Shown: positions 1-7,290, numbered from the stretch's first letter. The stretch is 8,646 nucleotides of DNA from an uncultured Syntrophobacterales bacterium (GCA_903903205.1 CAIUXU010000392.1:1-8646); one strand, 5' to 3'. Program-made: numbers and translations. The notes: generated by a model not told the origin, from the sequence alone.

Positions 1-1274
1 TTGGAAAGGAGGTGGAGGCGGAGCCCGAGATCGGTATCGCCAGCCACCTGCCCGCCCTTGCGGACAACCACGGAATATTGACCCGCAAGGTCGAACTGGA
101 CGGATCGCGGACCAATCCGCCGCCTCGCTACAACGACGCCACGCTTCTGGCTGCAATGGAAACGGCGGGGAAACTGCTCGACGACGAGGCTTTGGCCGAA
201 GCCATGAAAGAGCGGGGGCTGGGCACTCCAGCCACGCGGGCTGAAACGATCGAGAAGCTGATCAGTGCTCACTATTTGACGCGCGACCGCAGGGATCTTC
301 TGCCCACGTCAAAGGCGATGAACCTGATCGGCCTGCTGGAAGCCATTCCGGTGCAGGAGCTCGTTTCTCCCACCCTGACCGGCGAGTGGGAAAACAAGCT
401 CCTCCTGATGGAGAAAAACAAGCTCTCCCGCCCCGACTTCATGAAGGAAATCATGCAATTTACCTCCCAGATCGTTGAAAAGGCCAGAGGATTTGATATG
501 GATACAGGATTCGAGAACAGCGAACCTTTTGGAAAGTGCCCGAAGTGTGGCGCGCCGTTACGTGAAAAACTCAAGGCCTATGAATGCACCGGCTGCGATT
601 TCAAACTTTACAAAACCATGAGCCAGCGTCTGATCACCAAAGATGAGGCCATTTTGCTGATGGACACGCGGGCGACCGCATCGCTGGATGGTTTTTTCTC
701 GTTCAAAACCCGAAAACCCTTCTCCGCCGGACTTCGCCTTAACGACGAATGGAAGGTTGAATTTGTCTTTGAGGATCGCGCGGCAAACGGTGAAGAGAAC
801 GGTCCGGATATCCCCTGCCCCCTCTGCGGGAAGCCGATGTCCGCCCGCGCGGGCCGCTTCGGGAAGTTCCTCGGCTGCACCGGTTACCCAGAATGCAAAC
901 ATACGATCAACATCGGTCCGGACGGGATGCCGATCGCCGCGCCGGCAGGGGAAGTGAGCGACGCGGTCTGCGAGAAATGCGGAAAACCGATGGCCGTAAA
1001 GAGGGGCCGTTTTGGAACCTTCCTCGGCTGCACCGGTTATCCCGAATGCAAGAACATCGTTAAGACACCCAGGGGTGCGCTGGCCGGCGCTCCGGCCTCC
1101 CCGGTTGAACTCAGCGACGTTTCCTGCGACAAATGTGGGAAGCCGATGGCCGTCAAAAAAGGCCGCTACGGCCAATTCCTCGGCTGCACAGGCTATCCGG
1201 AGTGTAAAACCATCATGAAATACAAAGCGCCGCTAAAGGGGTCAACAGGAGACGATACGGCGCAGCCATCCTGA
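1..1274 (+). CDS. topB: Type IA DNA topoisomerase, C-terminal part (TopB-like core, four zinc fingers); 5' truncated by window edge
   Basis: The frame is open from base 3 with no start of its own, so the gene begins upstream; the GTG at 12 is probably internal. About 423 residues are visible. Enzymes of this family relax or decatenate DNA by transient single-strand cleavage. The catalytic tyrosine region is not in the window. The core shows RYNDATLLAAM and GLGTPATRAETIEKLI followed by LTGEWE and DFM, which resemble topoisomerase III (E. coli TopB has YFTDATLLSAM and GLGTEATRAGII). A first four-cysteine finger (CPKC...CTGC) starts near base 537. It is followed by a segment with DGFFSFKTRKPFSAGL, like the C-terminal repeat domain of topoisomerase III-type proteins. 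Three near-identical TopA-type C4 fingers (CxxCGKPM...FLGCTGYPEC) start near 816, 969 and 1125. The trmFO neighbour is typical of topA loci, so topA is an alternative name. The type IA family is certain; the subclass is less so. Confidence 0.9.
   Translation, partial: GKEVEAEPEIGIASHLPALADNHGILTRKVELDGSRTNPPPRYNDATLLAAMETAGKLLDDEALAEAMKERGLGTPATRAETIEKLISAHYLTRDRRDLLPTSKAMNLIGLLEAIPVQELVSPTLTGEWENKLLLMEKNKLSRPDFMKEIMQFTSQIVEKARGFDMDTGFENSEPFGKCPKCGAPLREKLKAYECTGCDFKLYKTMSQRLITKDEAILLMDTRATASLDGFFSFKTRKPFSAGLRLNDEWKVEFVFEDRAANGEENGPDIPCPLCGKPMSARAGRFGKFLGCTGYPECKHTINIGPDGMPIAAPAGEVSDAVCEKCGKPMAVKRGRFGTFLGCTGYPECKNIVKTPRGALAGAPASPVELSDVSCDKCGKPMAVKKGRYGQFLGCTGYPECKTIMKYKAPLKGSTGDDTAQPS
867..1207 (+). 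repeat. Three near-identical zinc-finger coding repeats inside the topoisomerase gene
   Basis: The stretch encoding FLGCTGYPEC occurs at about 867, 1020 and 1176, with 153 and 156 nt between copies. The first part of each copy is almost identical at the DNA level (ttcctcggctgcac). Each copy is the second half of a C4 zinc finger whose first half is CxxCGKPM with a following GR[FY]G. The repeats are in frame and divergent at third positions, so they are old duplications under selection and not a recent slippage product. Confidence 0.85.
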
Positions 1275-1282
1275 CCGGCGGC

Positions 1283-1288
1283 GGAGAG
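1283..1288 (+). promoter_or_regulatory. Ribosome binding site of trmFO
   Basis: GGAGAG lies 6 nt before the GTG at 1295 and supports that unusual start codon. The 20-nt gap after the topoisomerase stop contains no room for a separate promoter or terminator, so the two genes are probably co-transcribed. Confidence 0.6.
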
Positions 1289-1294
1289 ATCATT

Positions 1295-2644
1295 GTGAAC
1301 AGGACAACATATGACGCCCCGCTCACCATCATCGGCGGGGGACTTGCCGGTTGCGAGGCGGCCTGGCAGCTCCTCCGTCGCGGCCACCGTGTGCGCCTTT
1401 GCGAGATGAAACCCGAACGTTTTTCTCCGGCCCACAAATCATCTCATCTAGCTGAGCTTGTCTGCAGCAACTCGCTCCGCTCGGGTGCGCTGGAAAACGC
1501 CGTCGGGCTCCTGAAGGAGGAGATGCGGCGGCTCGATTCCCTGATCCTTGCTGCGGCAGACGCCACGGCCGTCCCGGCAGGAAAGGCGTTGGCCGTTGAC
1601 CGAAACGCCTTCTCCATTTTCATTGAAGAAAAGCTTGCTGCCCAGCCCGGGCTGGAGCTGATCCGCGGCGAAGTCACTGAAATCCCTGCGGAGGGAATAG
1701 CGATCATTGCATCCGGGCCTCTCACATCCGACGCCCTCGCCCGCGCTATTGCCGCATTGACAGGCGGAGATTACCTCTACTTTTATGACGCGATTTCCCC
1801 GATTATCGAAGGGGAATCCATCGATCTCGGTCGCGTTTTCGCGGCATCCCGTTACGGACATGGCGAGGCGGACTACCTGAACTGCCCGATGGATCGGGAA
1901 ACCTACGAGAACTTCCGGATGGAACTGACCAAGGCGGAAGAGGTCCCCCTCCGCACCTTCGAGGAGATCAAATGCTTCGAGGGATGCCTCCCGATCGAAG
2001 TGATCGCCCGCAGAGGAATCGACACCCTCGCCTACGGACCGATGAAACCGGTCGGCCTGACCGACCCGCGAACTGGCGAGCAACCCCACGCCGTCGTCCA
2101 GCTCCGAAGAGAGGACCGGAATGGAATCCTTCATAACATCGTTGGGTTTCAGACGAAAATGACTTGGCCGGAACAACGCCGGATTTTCCGAATGATCCCC
2201 GGCCTGGAAAACGCGGAATTCGCCCGCTACGGTAGCGTTCATAGGAACACCTTTCTGAACGCCCCAACCCTGCTGACACCAAACCTGCAGCTCCGGTCGC
2301 ACCCGAGTCTTTTCTTTGCAGGACAGATTACTGGTGTTGAGGGTTATGTCGAATCCACGGCTATGGGCCTGCTGGCCGGTCTGAATGCTTCCTGCTATCT
2401 CTCAGACCACCCGATGATCCCGCCTCCGCTCGAAACGGCCCTGGGCGCGCTGGTCGGTCACATCAACAACGCCGACCGGAAATCTTATCAGCCGATGAAC
2501 GTCACCTTCGGACTCTTCCCGCCTCTACCCGGTCATATCCGCAAGAAAGAGAGAGGCCTCTGTTACGCGAAACGCGCACTTACCGCTCTGTCGTCCTGGC
2601 AGGCGCTCCTCAACGAAAACGCCTCTGATACACAACCGAAGTAA
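1295..2644 (+). CDS. trmFO: TrmFO, methylenetetrahydrofolate-tRNA-(uracil-5-)-methyltransferase
   Basis: This cytoplasmic flavoenzyme uses 5,10-methylenetetrahydrofolate and reduced FAD to methylate U54 of the tRNA T-loop (known for the family). The 449-residue product is close to the usual 435-450. It has an N-terminal FAD dinucleotide-binding motif GGGLAG at residues 14-19. The family signature ELVCSNSLRS follows, with Cys57 corresponding to the conserved cysteine of the family. A central CFEGCLPIE segment holds Cys231, probably the second catalytic cysteine. Near residues 341-361 there is the FAD-binding stretch FAGQITGVEGYVEST. The start is GTG with a good ribosome binding site. It sits 20 nt after a type IA topoisomerase gene, an arrangement common in Firmicutes and Deltaproteobacteria. 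Use of TrmFO rather than SAM-dependent TrmA fits a folate-using anaerobe. Nothing looks damaged. Confidence 0.96.
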   Translation: MNRTTYDAPLTIIGGGLAGCEAAWQLLRRGHRVRLCEMKPERFSPAHKSSHLAELVCSNSLRSGALENAVGLLKEEMRRLDSLILAAADATAVPAGKALAVDRNAFSIFIEEKLAAQPGLELIRGEVTEIPAEGIAIIASGPLTSDALARAIAALTGGDYLYFYDAISPIIEGESIDLGRVFAASRYGHGEADYLNCPMDRETYENFRMELTKAEEVPLRTFEEIKCFEGCLPIEVIARRGIDTLAYGPMKPVGLTDPRTGEQPHAVVQLRREDRNGILHNIVGFQTKMTWPEQRRIFRMIPGLENAEFARYGSVHRNTFLNAPTLLTPNLQLRSHPSLFFAGQITGVEGYVESTAMGLLAGLNASCYLSDHPMIPPPLETALGALVGHINNADRKSYQPMNVTFGLFPPLPGHIRKKERGLCYAKRALTALSSWQALLNENASDTQPK

Positions 2645-2649
2645 TAGGG

Positions 2650-2655
2650 TATAAT
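2650..2655 (+). promoter_or_regulatory. Perfect -10 hexamer just after trmFO (possible promoter for the regulator)
   Basis: TATAAT occurs six bases after the trmFO stop codon. The best -35 candidate, CTGATA at 2625-2630, matches only four of six bases and has a 19-nt spacer, so this is an alternative and weaker proposal than the promoter at 2663-2689. The start would fall near 2662, giving a leader of about 70 nt. Confidence 0.25.
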
Positions 2656-2662
2656 TTTTCTC

Positions 2663-2689
2663 TTGACTTCATCCCTGGGTTGGTATAGT
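2663..2689 (+). promoter_or_regulatory. Candidate sigma-70 promoter of the GntR/FadR regulator gene
   Basis: A -35 element TTGACT (2663-2668) and a -10 element TATAGT (2684-2689) are separated by 15 nt, which is short of the ideal 17. Transcription would begin around 2696, placing the inverted-repeat operator at 2698-2717 directly over the start region. That is a normal position for repression. Confidence 0.4.
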
Positions 2690-2697
2690 CCCACCAT

Positions 2698-2717
2698 CCG
2701 GTCTTACCGGTCTTACC
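2698..2717 (+). promoter_or_regulatory. Candidate FadR-type operator: two overlapping GGT-CTT-ACC sites
   Basis: The 9-bp unit CCGGTCTTA is repeated directly twice and followed by CC. This creates a perfect inverted repeat CCGGT-CTT-ACCGG (2698-2710) and a second, overlapping GGT-CTT-ACC (2709-2717). FadR-subfamily GntR regulators such as FadR and PdhR recognise sites with a GGT-N3-ACC core (established). The site lies 16 to 35 nt before the start codon of a FadR-subfamily regulator, so autoregulation is the natural inference. Confidence 0.55.
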
Positions 2718-2732
2718 AATTTGAGGGAATGA

Positions 2733-3536
2733 ATGACTTTTGAAAAAGTAGCCCAAACCAGATTCAAGAAGAAGAGTTCATTCATCGCCGATCAGATCCT
2801 GCGGATGATTAATTCCGGTGGGTACACGGCAGGGAGTAAATTGCCTTCGGAACGGATCATCACCGAGCAGATGGGGGTGAGCCGTCCGTCGTTGCGAGAA
2901 GCAATCAGCGCCCTGCAAATCGTCGGTCTTCTCGAAAGTCGTCCCGGTGACGGCACCTACGTCTGCTTCCCTTCTGACAACGAAGATCTTACCCTCCAAG
3001 CACTCACCGTGCTTGAGGAATGCGACAGCCCATACGAAAACATGCAGGCCCGCAAGGCCATGGAGATCGGCGCGGCGCAGTTGGCCATCAAGGTCGCAAC
3101 GGATGCCGATCTCGTCGCTCTCAAGGAGACCTGGGACGAAAAGTGCGCTCGCGGCCGCCGTGGGGATCTTGAAGAGTATCTCAGATATGGGAAAGAATTT
3201 CACCAGGCGATAGCCCGAGCCACGAAGAACCGGGTCATCGAGGGGATCATGGAAAAGCTGCTGAATCTGACGATCCAACCCCTTTGGATCAATATGCGCC
3301 GCGAATACTTCCAGAATGACCCTTCGCGAATCGAACTGATGCTGGACATCCACGACCGGATCGTTAAAGCGATCACGGAGCGGAATACGGAGAAGGCAAT
3401 CCGCGAACTGGAGAATCATTTCGATATTCAGATCGAGCAACTCTATAATCAAACCGACGAAAACAGTCACGATCTTCAAATCAACGCAACGCTGATTGCA
3501 GAGGACAAAGGGGGTGGTCGCGGAAATATTCGCTGA
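2733..3536 (+). CDS. GntR-family transcriptional regulator, FadR subfamily (wHTH plus FCD domain)
   Basis: The 267-residue protein is a cytoplasmic DNA-binding regulator of FadR-subfamily length or slightly longer. Residues 14-78 form a GntR winged helix with GSKLPSERIITEQ, the recognition segment GVSRPSLREAI and the wing ESRPGDGTYV. Residues of about 86-240 form an all-helical FCD ligand-binding domain. Its metal-site histidines are recognisable as His157 (EFHQAI), His207 and His229, the last two 22 residues apart as in other FCD proteins. The aspartate normally four residues before the first histidine is replaced by Gly153. The start ATG follows GAGGG by 5 nt. The gene sits upstream of a TTT transporter, so it probably responds to the imported carboxylate or a metabolite of it. 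The effector cannot be named. The last 20 or so residues are polar and probably unstructured. Confidence 0.93.
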   Translation: MTFEKVAQTRFKKKSSFIADQILRMINSGGYTAGSKLPSERIITEQMGVSRPSLREAISALQIVGLLESRPGDGTYVCFPSDNEDLTLQALTVLEECDSPYENMQARKAMEIGAAQLAIKVATDADLVALKETWDEKCARGRRGDLEEYLRYGKEFHQAIARATKNRVIEGIMEKLLNLTIQPLWINMRREYFQNDPSRIELMLDIHDRIVKAITERNTEKAIRELENHFDIQIEQLYNQTDENSHDLQINATLIAEDKGGGRGNIR

Positions 3537-3638
3537 ACGACAGCGGGTGTAGGCTGTAATATCCTTAATTTATCATTTCAGTCGCGGCGGTTTTATTGGG
3601 AGACCGTCTGCGTACTGGAACCATCATGGAGGTAGAGA
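3537..3638 (+). other. Intergenic gap between regulator and tctC
   Basis: The 102-nt gap has no convincing terminator and no GGT-N3-ACC operator. An extended -10-like TGTAATAT (3555-3562) is present but lacks a good -35. A strong ribosome binding site GGAGGT (3628-3633) lies 5 nt before the tctC ATG. Either a weak promoter here or read-through from the regulator promoter could supply tctC transcripts. Confidence 0.4.
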
Positions 3639-4619
3639 ATGAAAACCCTGTCCAGACTGTCCGTATTGTTTTTGGTTGTCCTTTTTGTCGCGATCGGCGC
3701 GGGAAACGCACTGGCCGCCGGTCCATACCCGACGAAACCCATCACCATGATCATTCATGCCGGCGCCGGCGGCGGGAGCGATATCTTTGCCCGCACATTG
3801 TCCGCAGCGTTCGATAAGGAAAAGCTCCTTCCCCAGCCAATCATCGTCGAGAACAAACCGGGCGGAAGCGGCGCGATCGCCTTCGCCTATGTGGCCGGCA
3901 AGAAGAAAGACCCCTACTATCTCCTTACCGCGGTGACGAGCTTCATGACCACGCCGCTGATGGGGATCACCCCGGTTGGCCTCAAGGACTTCACACCGAT
4001 CGCCAACTTCGCCTTCGACGAATACATGCTGATGGTCAACCCGAAATCGAAGTACAAATCGGTCAAGGAGATCGTCGCCGACGCCAAGGCCAACCCCAAG
4101 AAGATCACCGTCGGCGGAACGCAGCTCGGTTCATCCGACTCCGTATGCGCCTATCTGATTGAGAAAGCGGCGGGTGTCCAGTTCAATTTCATCGTCTTCA
4201 ACGGCGGCGGCGAAGTCAATGCAGCCCTCCTCGGCGGGCACATCGACATCGCGGTCAGCAACCCTGGAGAGGCCCTGGAACTCTTCAAGGCAGGCAAGGT
4301 CAAACTCCTCGGTGTCTTTTCCGATAAACGCTTGCCCGGCGCCCCCGATGTCCCGACATTGAAGGAACAAGGGGTTGACGTCACCTACCAGCAGAACCGT
4401 GGCCTCGTAGCCCCGGCCGACATCCCGGCGGATGCGAAGAAGACCCTGGAAGAGGCCTTTGCCAAATATATGAAGACGGATACCTTCAAGAAGTATCTCG
4501 CAGACAACATGCTTTCCGCAGCGTGGATGGACGGCGAGACCTTTGGCAAATGGCTGGATAAGGAGAACGCCAGGTACGCGGTGATTGTCAAAGATATGGG
4601 ACTGATCAAGAAGAAGTAG
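3639..4619 (+). CDS. tctC: TctC-family (Bug) periplasmic solute-binding protein of a TTT transporter
   Basis: This 326-residue protein is the extracytoplasmic receptor that captures a carboxylate and delivers it to the TctAB membrane complex. An N-terminal signal peptide spans residues 1-26, with two basic residues, a hydrophobic core LSVLFLVVLFVAIG and an ALA cleavage site before AGPYPTKP. The mature start YPTKPITMIIHAGAGGGSD, then ARTLS and IIVENKPGGSG, are hallmarks of the Bug family, whose loops bind the ligand carboxylate. Later segments such as FNGGGEVNAALLGGHIDIAVSN and GVFSDKRLPGAPDVPTLKEQG are also typical. Family ligands include citrate, other carboxylates and aromatic acids, and the ligand here cannot be deduced. 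The gene lies first in the order C-B-A and is followed by a hairpin terminator that may raise its level over tctBA. Confidence 0.94.
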   Translation: MKTLSRLSVLFLVVLFVAIGAGNALAAGPYPTKPITMIIHAGAGGGSDIFARTLSAAFDKEKLLPQPIIVENKPGGSGAIAFAYVAGKKKDPYYLLTAVTSFMTTPLMGITPVGLKDFTPIANFAFDEYMLMVNPKSKYKSVKEIVADAKANPKKITVGGTQLGSSDSVCAYLIEKAAGVQFNFIVFNGGGEVNAALLGGHIDIAVSNPGEALELFKAGKVKLLGVFSDKRLPGAPDVPTLKEQGVDVTYQQNRGLVAPADIPADAKKTLEEAFAKYMKTDTFKKYLADNMLSAAWMDGETFGKWLDKENARYAVIVKDMGLIKKK

Positions 4620-4640
4620 CTGCGGTTTGCGGAAAAAAAC

Positions 4641-4670
4641 AAACGGGGGTGGTTCGCACCCCCGTTTTCT
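4641..4670 (+). terminator. Rho-independent terminator or attenuator between tctC and tctB
   Basis: A perfect 11-bp stem pairs AAACGGGGGTG (4641-4651) with CACCCCCGTTT (4657-4667) around a 5-nt GTTCG loop, followed by a short T-rich tail TTTTCT. It lies about 20 nt after the tctC stop and about 25 nt before tctB. Partial termination here would leave the binding protein more abundant than the membrane subunits, as seen in many binding-protein transporters (inference). The tail is short, so read-through is plausible; the hairpin could also stabilise the tctC mRNA end. Confidence 0.75.
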
Positions 4671-4693
4671 GAAACGGAAGCAAGAGGTTACAG

Positions 4694-5155
4694 ATGAAAA
4701 AAGCCGATATGATTACAGGTGTTGTTCTTTTGGCACTCTCCGGATTTGCGATCCAGGAGACCTGGCGTATGCCTGCGTCGGCAACGTTCGGACCGGGGCC
4801 AGCGTTCCTTCCCTTCTGGCTTGCCGTCATTCTGGCTATCTTTGCGACAATCCTGTTCGTTTCCGCCTGGCGCCGACCGGCGACTGAGGAGGACCATCAT
4901 TCCATCTTTCCCGGAAAGACAGCGCTGATCGCAATTACGCTGGTCATGGTTGGTCTTGGGTTATATATCTTCCTCATCGAGGTTGTGGGATACCTGGCGG
5001 ACACGTTCCTGTTCATCGTGTTTCTGATGAAGGCCGTGGAACGGGAGAAATGGCCGCTGACCTTGATGGTCGCGGTGTGTACGACGGCCTTGCTCTTCAT
5101 TACTTTCCAGTTCCTGTTGAAGATTACGCTACCCTCGAACATGTTCGGGTTCTAA
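4694..5155 (+). CDS. tctB: TctB-family small integral membrane subunit of the TTT transporter
   Basis: The 153-residue protein is the small, poorly conserved membrane subunit that partners TctA. Hydrophobic segments lie at about residues 6-22, 39-58, 76-96, 100-114 and 121-142, and the 3rd and 4th may be one pair, giving the four or five helices expected. The motif FGPGPAFLPFWLA after the first helix matches the TctB pattern of a conserved glycine/proline-rich turn. AGAGG lies 6-7 nt before the ATG. The gene starts about 25 nt after the hairpin that follows tctC, and 18 nt separate its stop from tctA. Identification rests on size, topology and position between tctC and tctA more than on sequence similarity. 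Confidence 0.9.
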   Translation: MKKADMITGVVLLALSGFAIQETWRMPASATFGPGPAFLPFWLAVILAIFATILFVSAWRRPATEEDHHSIFPGKTALIAITLVMVGLGLYIFLIEVVGYLADTFLFIVFLMKAVEREKWPLTLMVAVCTTALLFITFQFLLKITLPSNMFGF

Positions 5156-5173
5156 TTTTTATGCGGAGGCCTT

Positions 5174-6685
5174 ATGTACAATATATTCGATAATATGATC
5201 ATGGGATTTCAGGTGGCCACCTCCTGGGAGAACCTCCTTTTCTGTTTTATCGGGGTGTTGATCGGAACTCTGATCGGTGTTCTGCCGGGAATCGGACCGA
5301 CGACCGGGATCGCGATCCTGATCCCGGTCACATTCGGGATGAGCGCGACGACGGCTATCATCACGATGGCCGGGGTCTACTACGGGGCGATGTACGGCGG
5401 ATCGACAACCTCGATCCTGATCAACCTCCCCGGGGAGTCCGCCTCGGTTGTGACCATGCTGGACGGCTATCAAATGGCCAAAAAAGGGAGACCGGGACCG
5501 GCCCTGGGGATGGCCGCGCTGTCGTCATTCATCGCGGGAACTTTTTCGATCATTATGCTGACCTTGCTTGCCCCCCCGCTGGCGGGTTATGCCGTATCCT
5601 TCGGACCCCCGGAGTACTTTTGCCTGACGTTCATGGGCCTGACACTGGTCTCGGCATTGGGTGGCGATAACCCCCTGAAGGCGTACATCAGCTCCGTCCT
5701 GGGACTCCTGATCTCCTGCATCGGCATTGACGCGATCAGCGGAGTTTCCCGGTTCACCTACGACAACATGAATTTGCTGGACGGCGTCGGTTTCATCGGA
5801 ATGGCGATCGGGCTTTTCGCTGTCGCTGAGATCCTGGAAAATATGGAGGCGCCGATCAAGCAGGTCTTCTCTGATGCCAAACTGGGGTTCTTGAGCCTTT
5901 TCCCGAACAAGCAGGACTGGAAGGATTCGTTCGGGGCAATCTGGCGCGGCTCCTTCCTTGGTTTCTTTATCGGGATCCTCCCCGGCTCCGGGGCAACTCT
6001 CTGTTCGTTCATCGCCTACGCGGTGGAGAAGAAATTGAGCAAACATCCGGAAAAATTCGGAACAGGGGTGATTGAGGGGGTCGCGGCGCCGGAAGGGGCC
6101 AACAATGCGGCGGCAGGCGGCGGAATGGTGCCGCTGCTCACACTGGGGATTCCCTCGGGGGGAGCGACGGCGGTCATGCTGGGCGCGCTGATGATCCACG
6201 GCCTGCGCCCCGGCCCGATGCTCTTTACGACCAATCCCGAGTTCGTATGGGGGCTGATCGCCAGCATGTATATCGGGAACGTGTTATTGGTCATCCTGAA
6301 CATGCCACTGATCGGAATCTGGGTTCAGCTTCTTAAGGTTCCCTACAAGGTGCTGATGCCGCTCATCCTTACGATCGCGGCCACCGGGATCTTTGCAACG
6401 GACAACAATATCTTCGACATGTGGATCATGTTTTTCTTCGGCGTGGTCGGTTATTTGATGCGGAAACTCGGTTTTCCGGAGGCGCCGATGGTGCTGGCGC
6501 TGGTCCTCGGGCGGATGGTGGAGATGTCGCTTCGCCAGTCCCTTACGATCTCGCACGGCAGCCTATCCATTTTTTTCACCCGACCCATCTCCGGGGTGAT
6601 CATGACCGTCGCGCTGATTTCTCTCTTCTCCCCCCTCTTCCCCATCCTCTGGAGAAAGTACAAGGGGAGACGGTCAGTGGCATGA
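5174..6685 (+). CDS. tctA: TctA-family large integral membrane subunit of the TTT transporter
   Basis: This 503-residue inner-membrane protein forms the translocation channel for the substrate delivered by TctC, driven by an ion gradient in characterised members. It has about a dozen hydrophobic helices and the family's two symmetry-related halves. The first half shows GVLPGIGPTTG (35-45), GAMYGGSTTSILINLPGES (71-89) and TMLDGYQMAKKGRPGPALG. The second half shows GILPGSGATLCSF (267-279), YAVEKK, EGANNAAAGGGMVPLLTLGIP (307-327) and HGLRPGPM. Length is typical of the family. GGAGG precedes the ATG by 4 nt. It closes the transporter genes and is followed after 46 nt by an iron-sulfur protein gene in the same direction with no terminator between them, so the two modules may share a transcript. 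Confidence 0.97.
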   Translation: MYNIFDNMIMGFQVATSWENLLFCFIGVLIGTLIGVLPGIGPTTGIAILIPVTFGMSATTAIITMAGVYYGAMYGGSTTSILINLPGESASVVTMLDGYQMAKKGRPGPALGMAALSSFIAGTFSIIMLTLLAPPLAGYAVSFGPPEYFCLTFMGLTLVSALGGDNPLKAYISSVLGLLISCIGIDAISGVSRFTYDNMNLLDGVGFIGMAIGLFAVAEILENMEAPIKQVFSDAKLGFLSLFPNKQDWKDSFGAIWRGSFLGFFIGILPGSGATLCSFIAYAVEKKLSKHPEKFGTGVIEGVAAPEGANNAAAGGGMVPLLTLGIPSGGATAVMLGALMIHGLRPGPMLFTTNPEFVWGLIASMYIGNVLLVILNMPLIGIWVQLLKVPYKVLMPLILTIAATGIFATDNNIFDMWIMFFFGVVGYLMRKLGFPEAPMVLALVLGRMVEMSLRQSLTISHGSLSIFFTRPISGVIMTVALISLFSPLFPILWRKYKGRRSVA

Positions 6686-6731
6686 GGAAGCTCGGCGTTA
6701 ACGGATTTAAATTCATTGACAGGAGTATTGC

Positions 6732-7268
6732 ATGAAAGTAATCGGAGTTCATATGGACCGCTGCACCGGTTGCAAGACCTGTGAGCTGTACTGCGGGGCG
6801 GAGCGCGGAAGCGAGGGCAAGACTCTCCTCGCAGCCGTTCAGGAAACCCCGTTCCCCCAACCCCGCGTTCGCGTCGAGGGAGGACCGGAGGGCGCCTTTC
6901 CGCTTCAGTGCCGACACTGCCTCCAGGCGCCCTGCCTGGACGCCTGCCTTACCGGCGCCCTTCGCCGGGAGGAGAAGAGCGGCATGGTAATCCTTCAAGA
7001 GGATCGCTGCATCGGTTGTTGGACCTGCACCGCCTTCTGCCCCTACGGCGTCATCTACCCTTCCCCTGAGCGGAAGATCGCCATCAAGTGCGACCGTTGC
7101 CTCTACATGGAAAAGCCAGTATGCGTGGACGTCTGTCCGACACGGGCGCTGGAGGTGGTGGAACTCGAGGGGATCGAAGAGCTCCTCCGGGAGAATAGGC
7201 AAAAAACGACCAAGGCGATGACGGGGGTGGGTGTCGAGGGGATCCGCCTTCTGGATCTCGGAAGATAA
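6732..7268 (+). CDS. CooF-like four-cluster [4Fe-4S] ferredoxin-type electron carrier
   Basis: The 178-residue cytoplasmic protein resembles CooF/HydN/DMSO-reductase subunit B-type electron-transfer proteins. Its sixteen cysteines fall in four groups suited to four [4Fe-4S] clusters: Cys11-14-17-21, Cys60-63-68-72, Cys93-96-99-103 and Cys120-123-131-135. The usual exchange between pairs of motifs means each cluster may be bound by two groups. Related proteins pass electrons between a partner oxidoreductase and a hydrogenase or other acceptor. There is no signal peptide or membrane segment. AGGAG lies 6 nt before the ATG. The adjacent downstream gene is CooS-like, which favours CooF over HydN as the better comparison, although that partner appears to lack the catalytic cluster. 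The native role may therefore not be CO oxidation. Confidence 0.88.
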   Translation: MKVIGVHMDRCTGCKTCELYCGAERGSEGKTLLAAVQETPFPQPRVRVEGGPEGAFPLQCRHCLQAPCLDACLTGALRREEKSGMVILQEDRCIGCWTCTAFCPYGVIYPSPERKIAIKCDRCLYMEKPVCVDVCPTRALEVVELEGIEELLRENRQKTTKAMTGVGVEGIRLLDLGR

Positions 7269-7290
7269 TCTTAATGATAATAAATAAGTC

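Noticed and set aside
12..1274. The GTG at base 12 as the true start of the topoisomerase
   Set aside because: The frame is open to the window edge, and the remaining protein lacks the toprim and catalytic-tyrosine parts, so the gene starts outside the window.
1448..2302. A 284-codon minus-strand open frame over trmFO
   Set aside because: The + strand encodes an unmistakable TrmFO across the same bases, and the antisense product has no domain-like features.
3540..3557. Short inverted repeat ACAGC...GCTGT after the regulator gene, considered as a terminator
   Set aside because: The stem is only 5 bp with an 8-nt loop and no T-run follows, so termination is not supported.
6716..6744. Consensus -35 TTGACA before the CooF-like gene
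   Set aside because: The hexamer overlaps the ribosome binding site, and the only -10 at 17 nt spacing (TAATCG) lies inside the coding sequence and is weak. It would give a transcript starting after the start codon.
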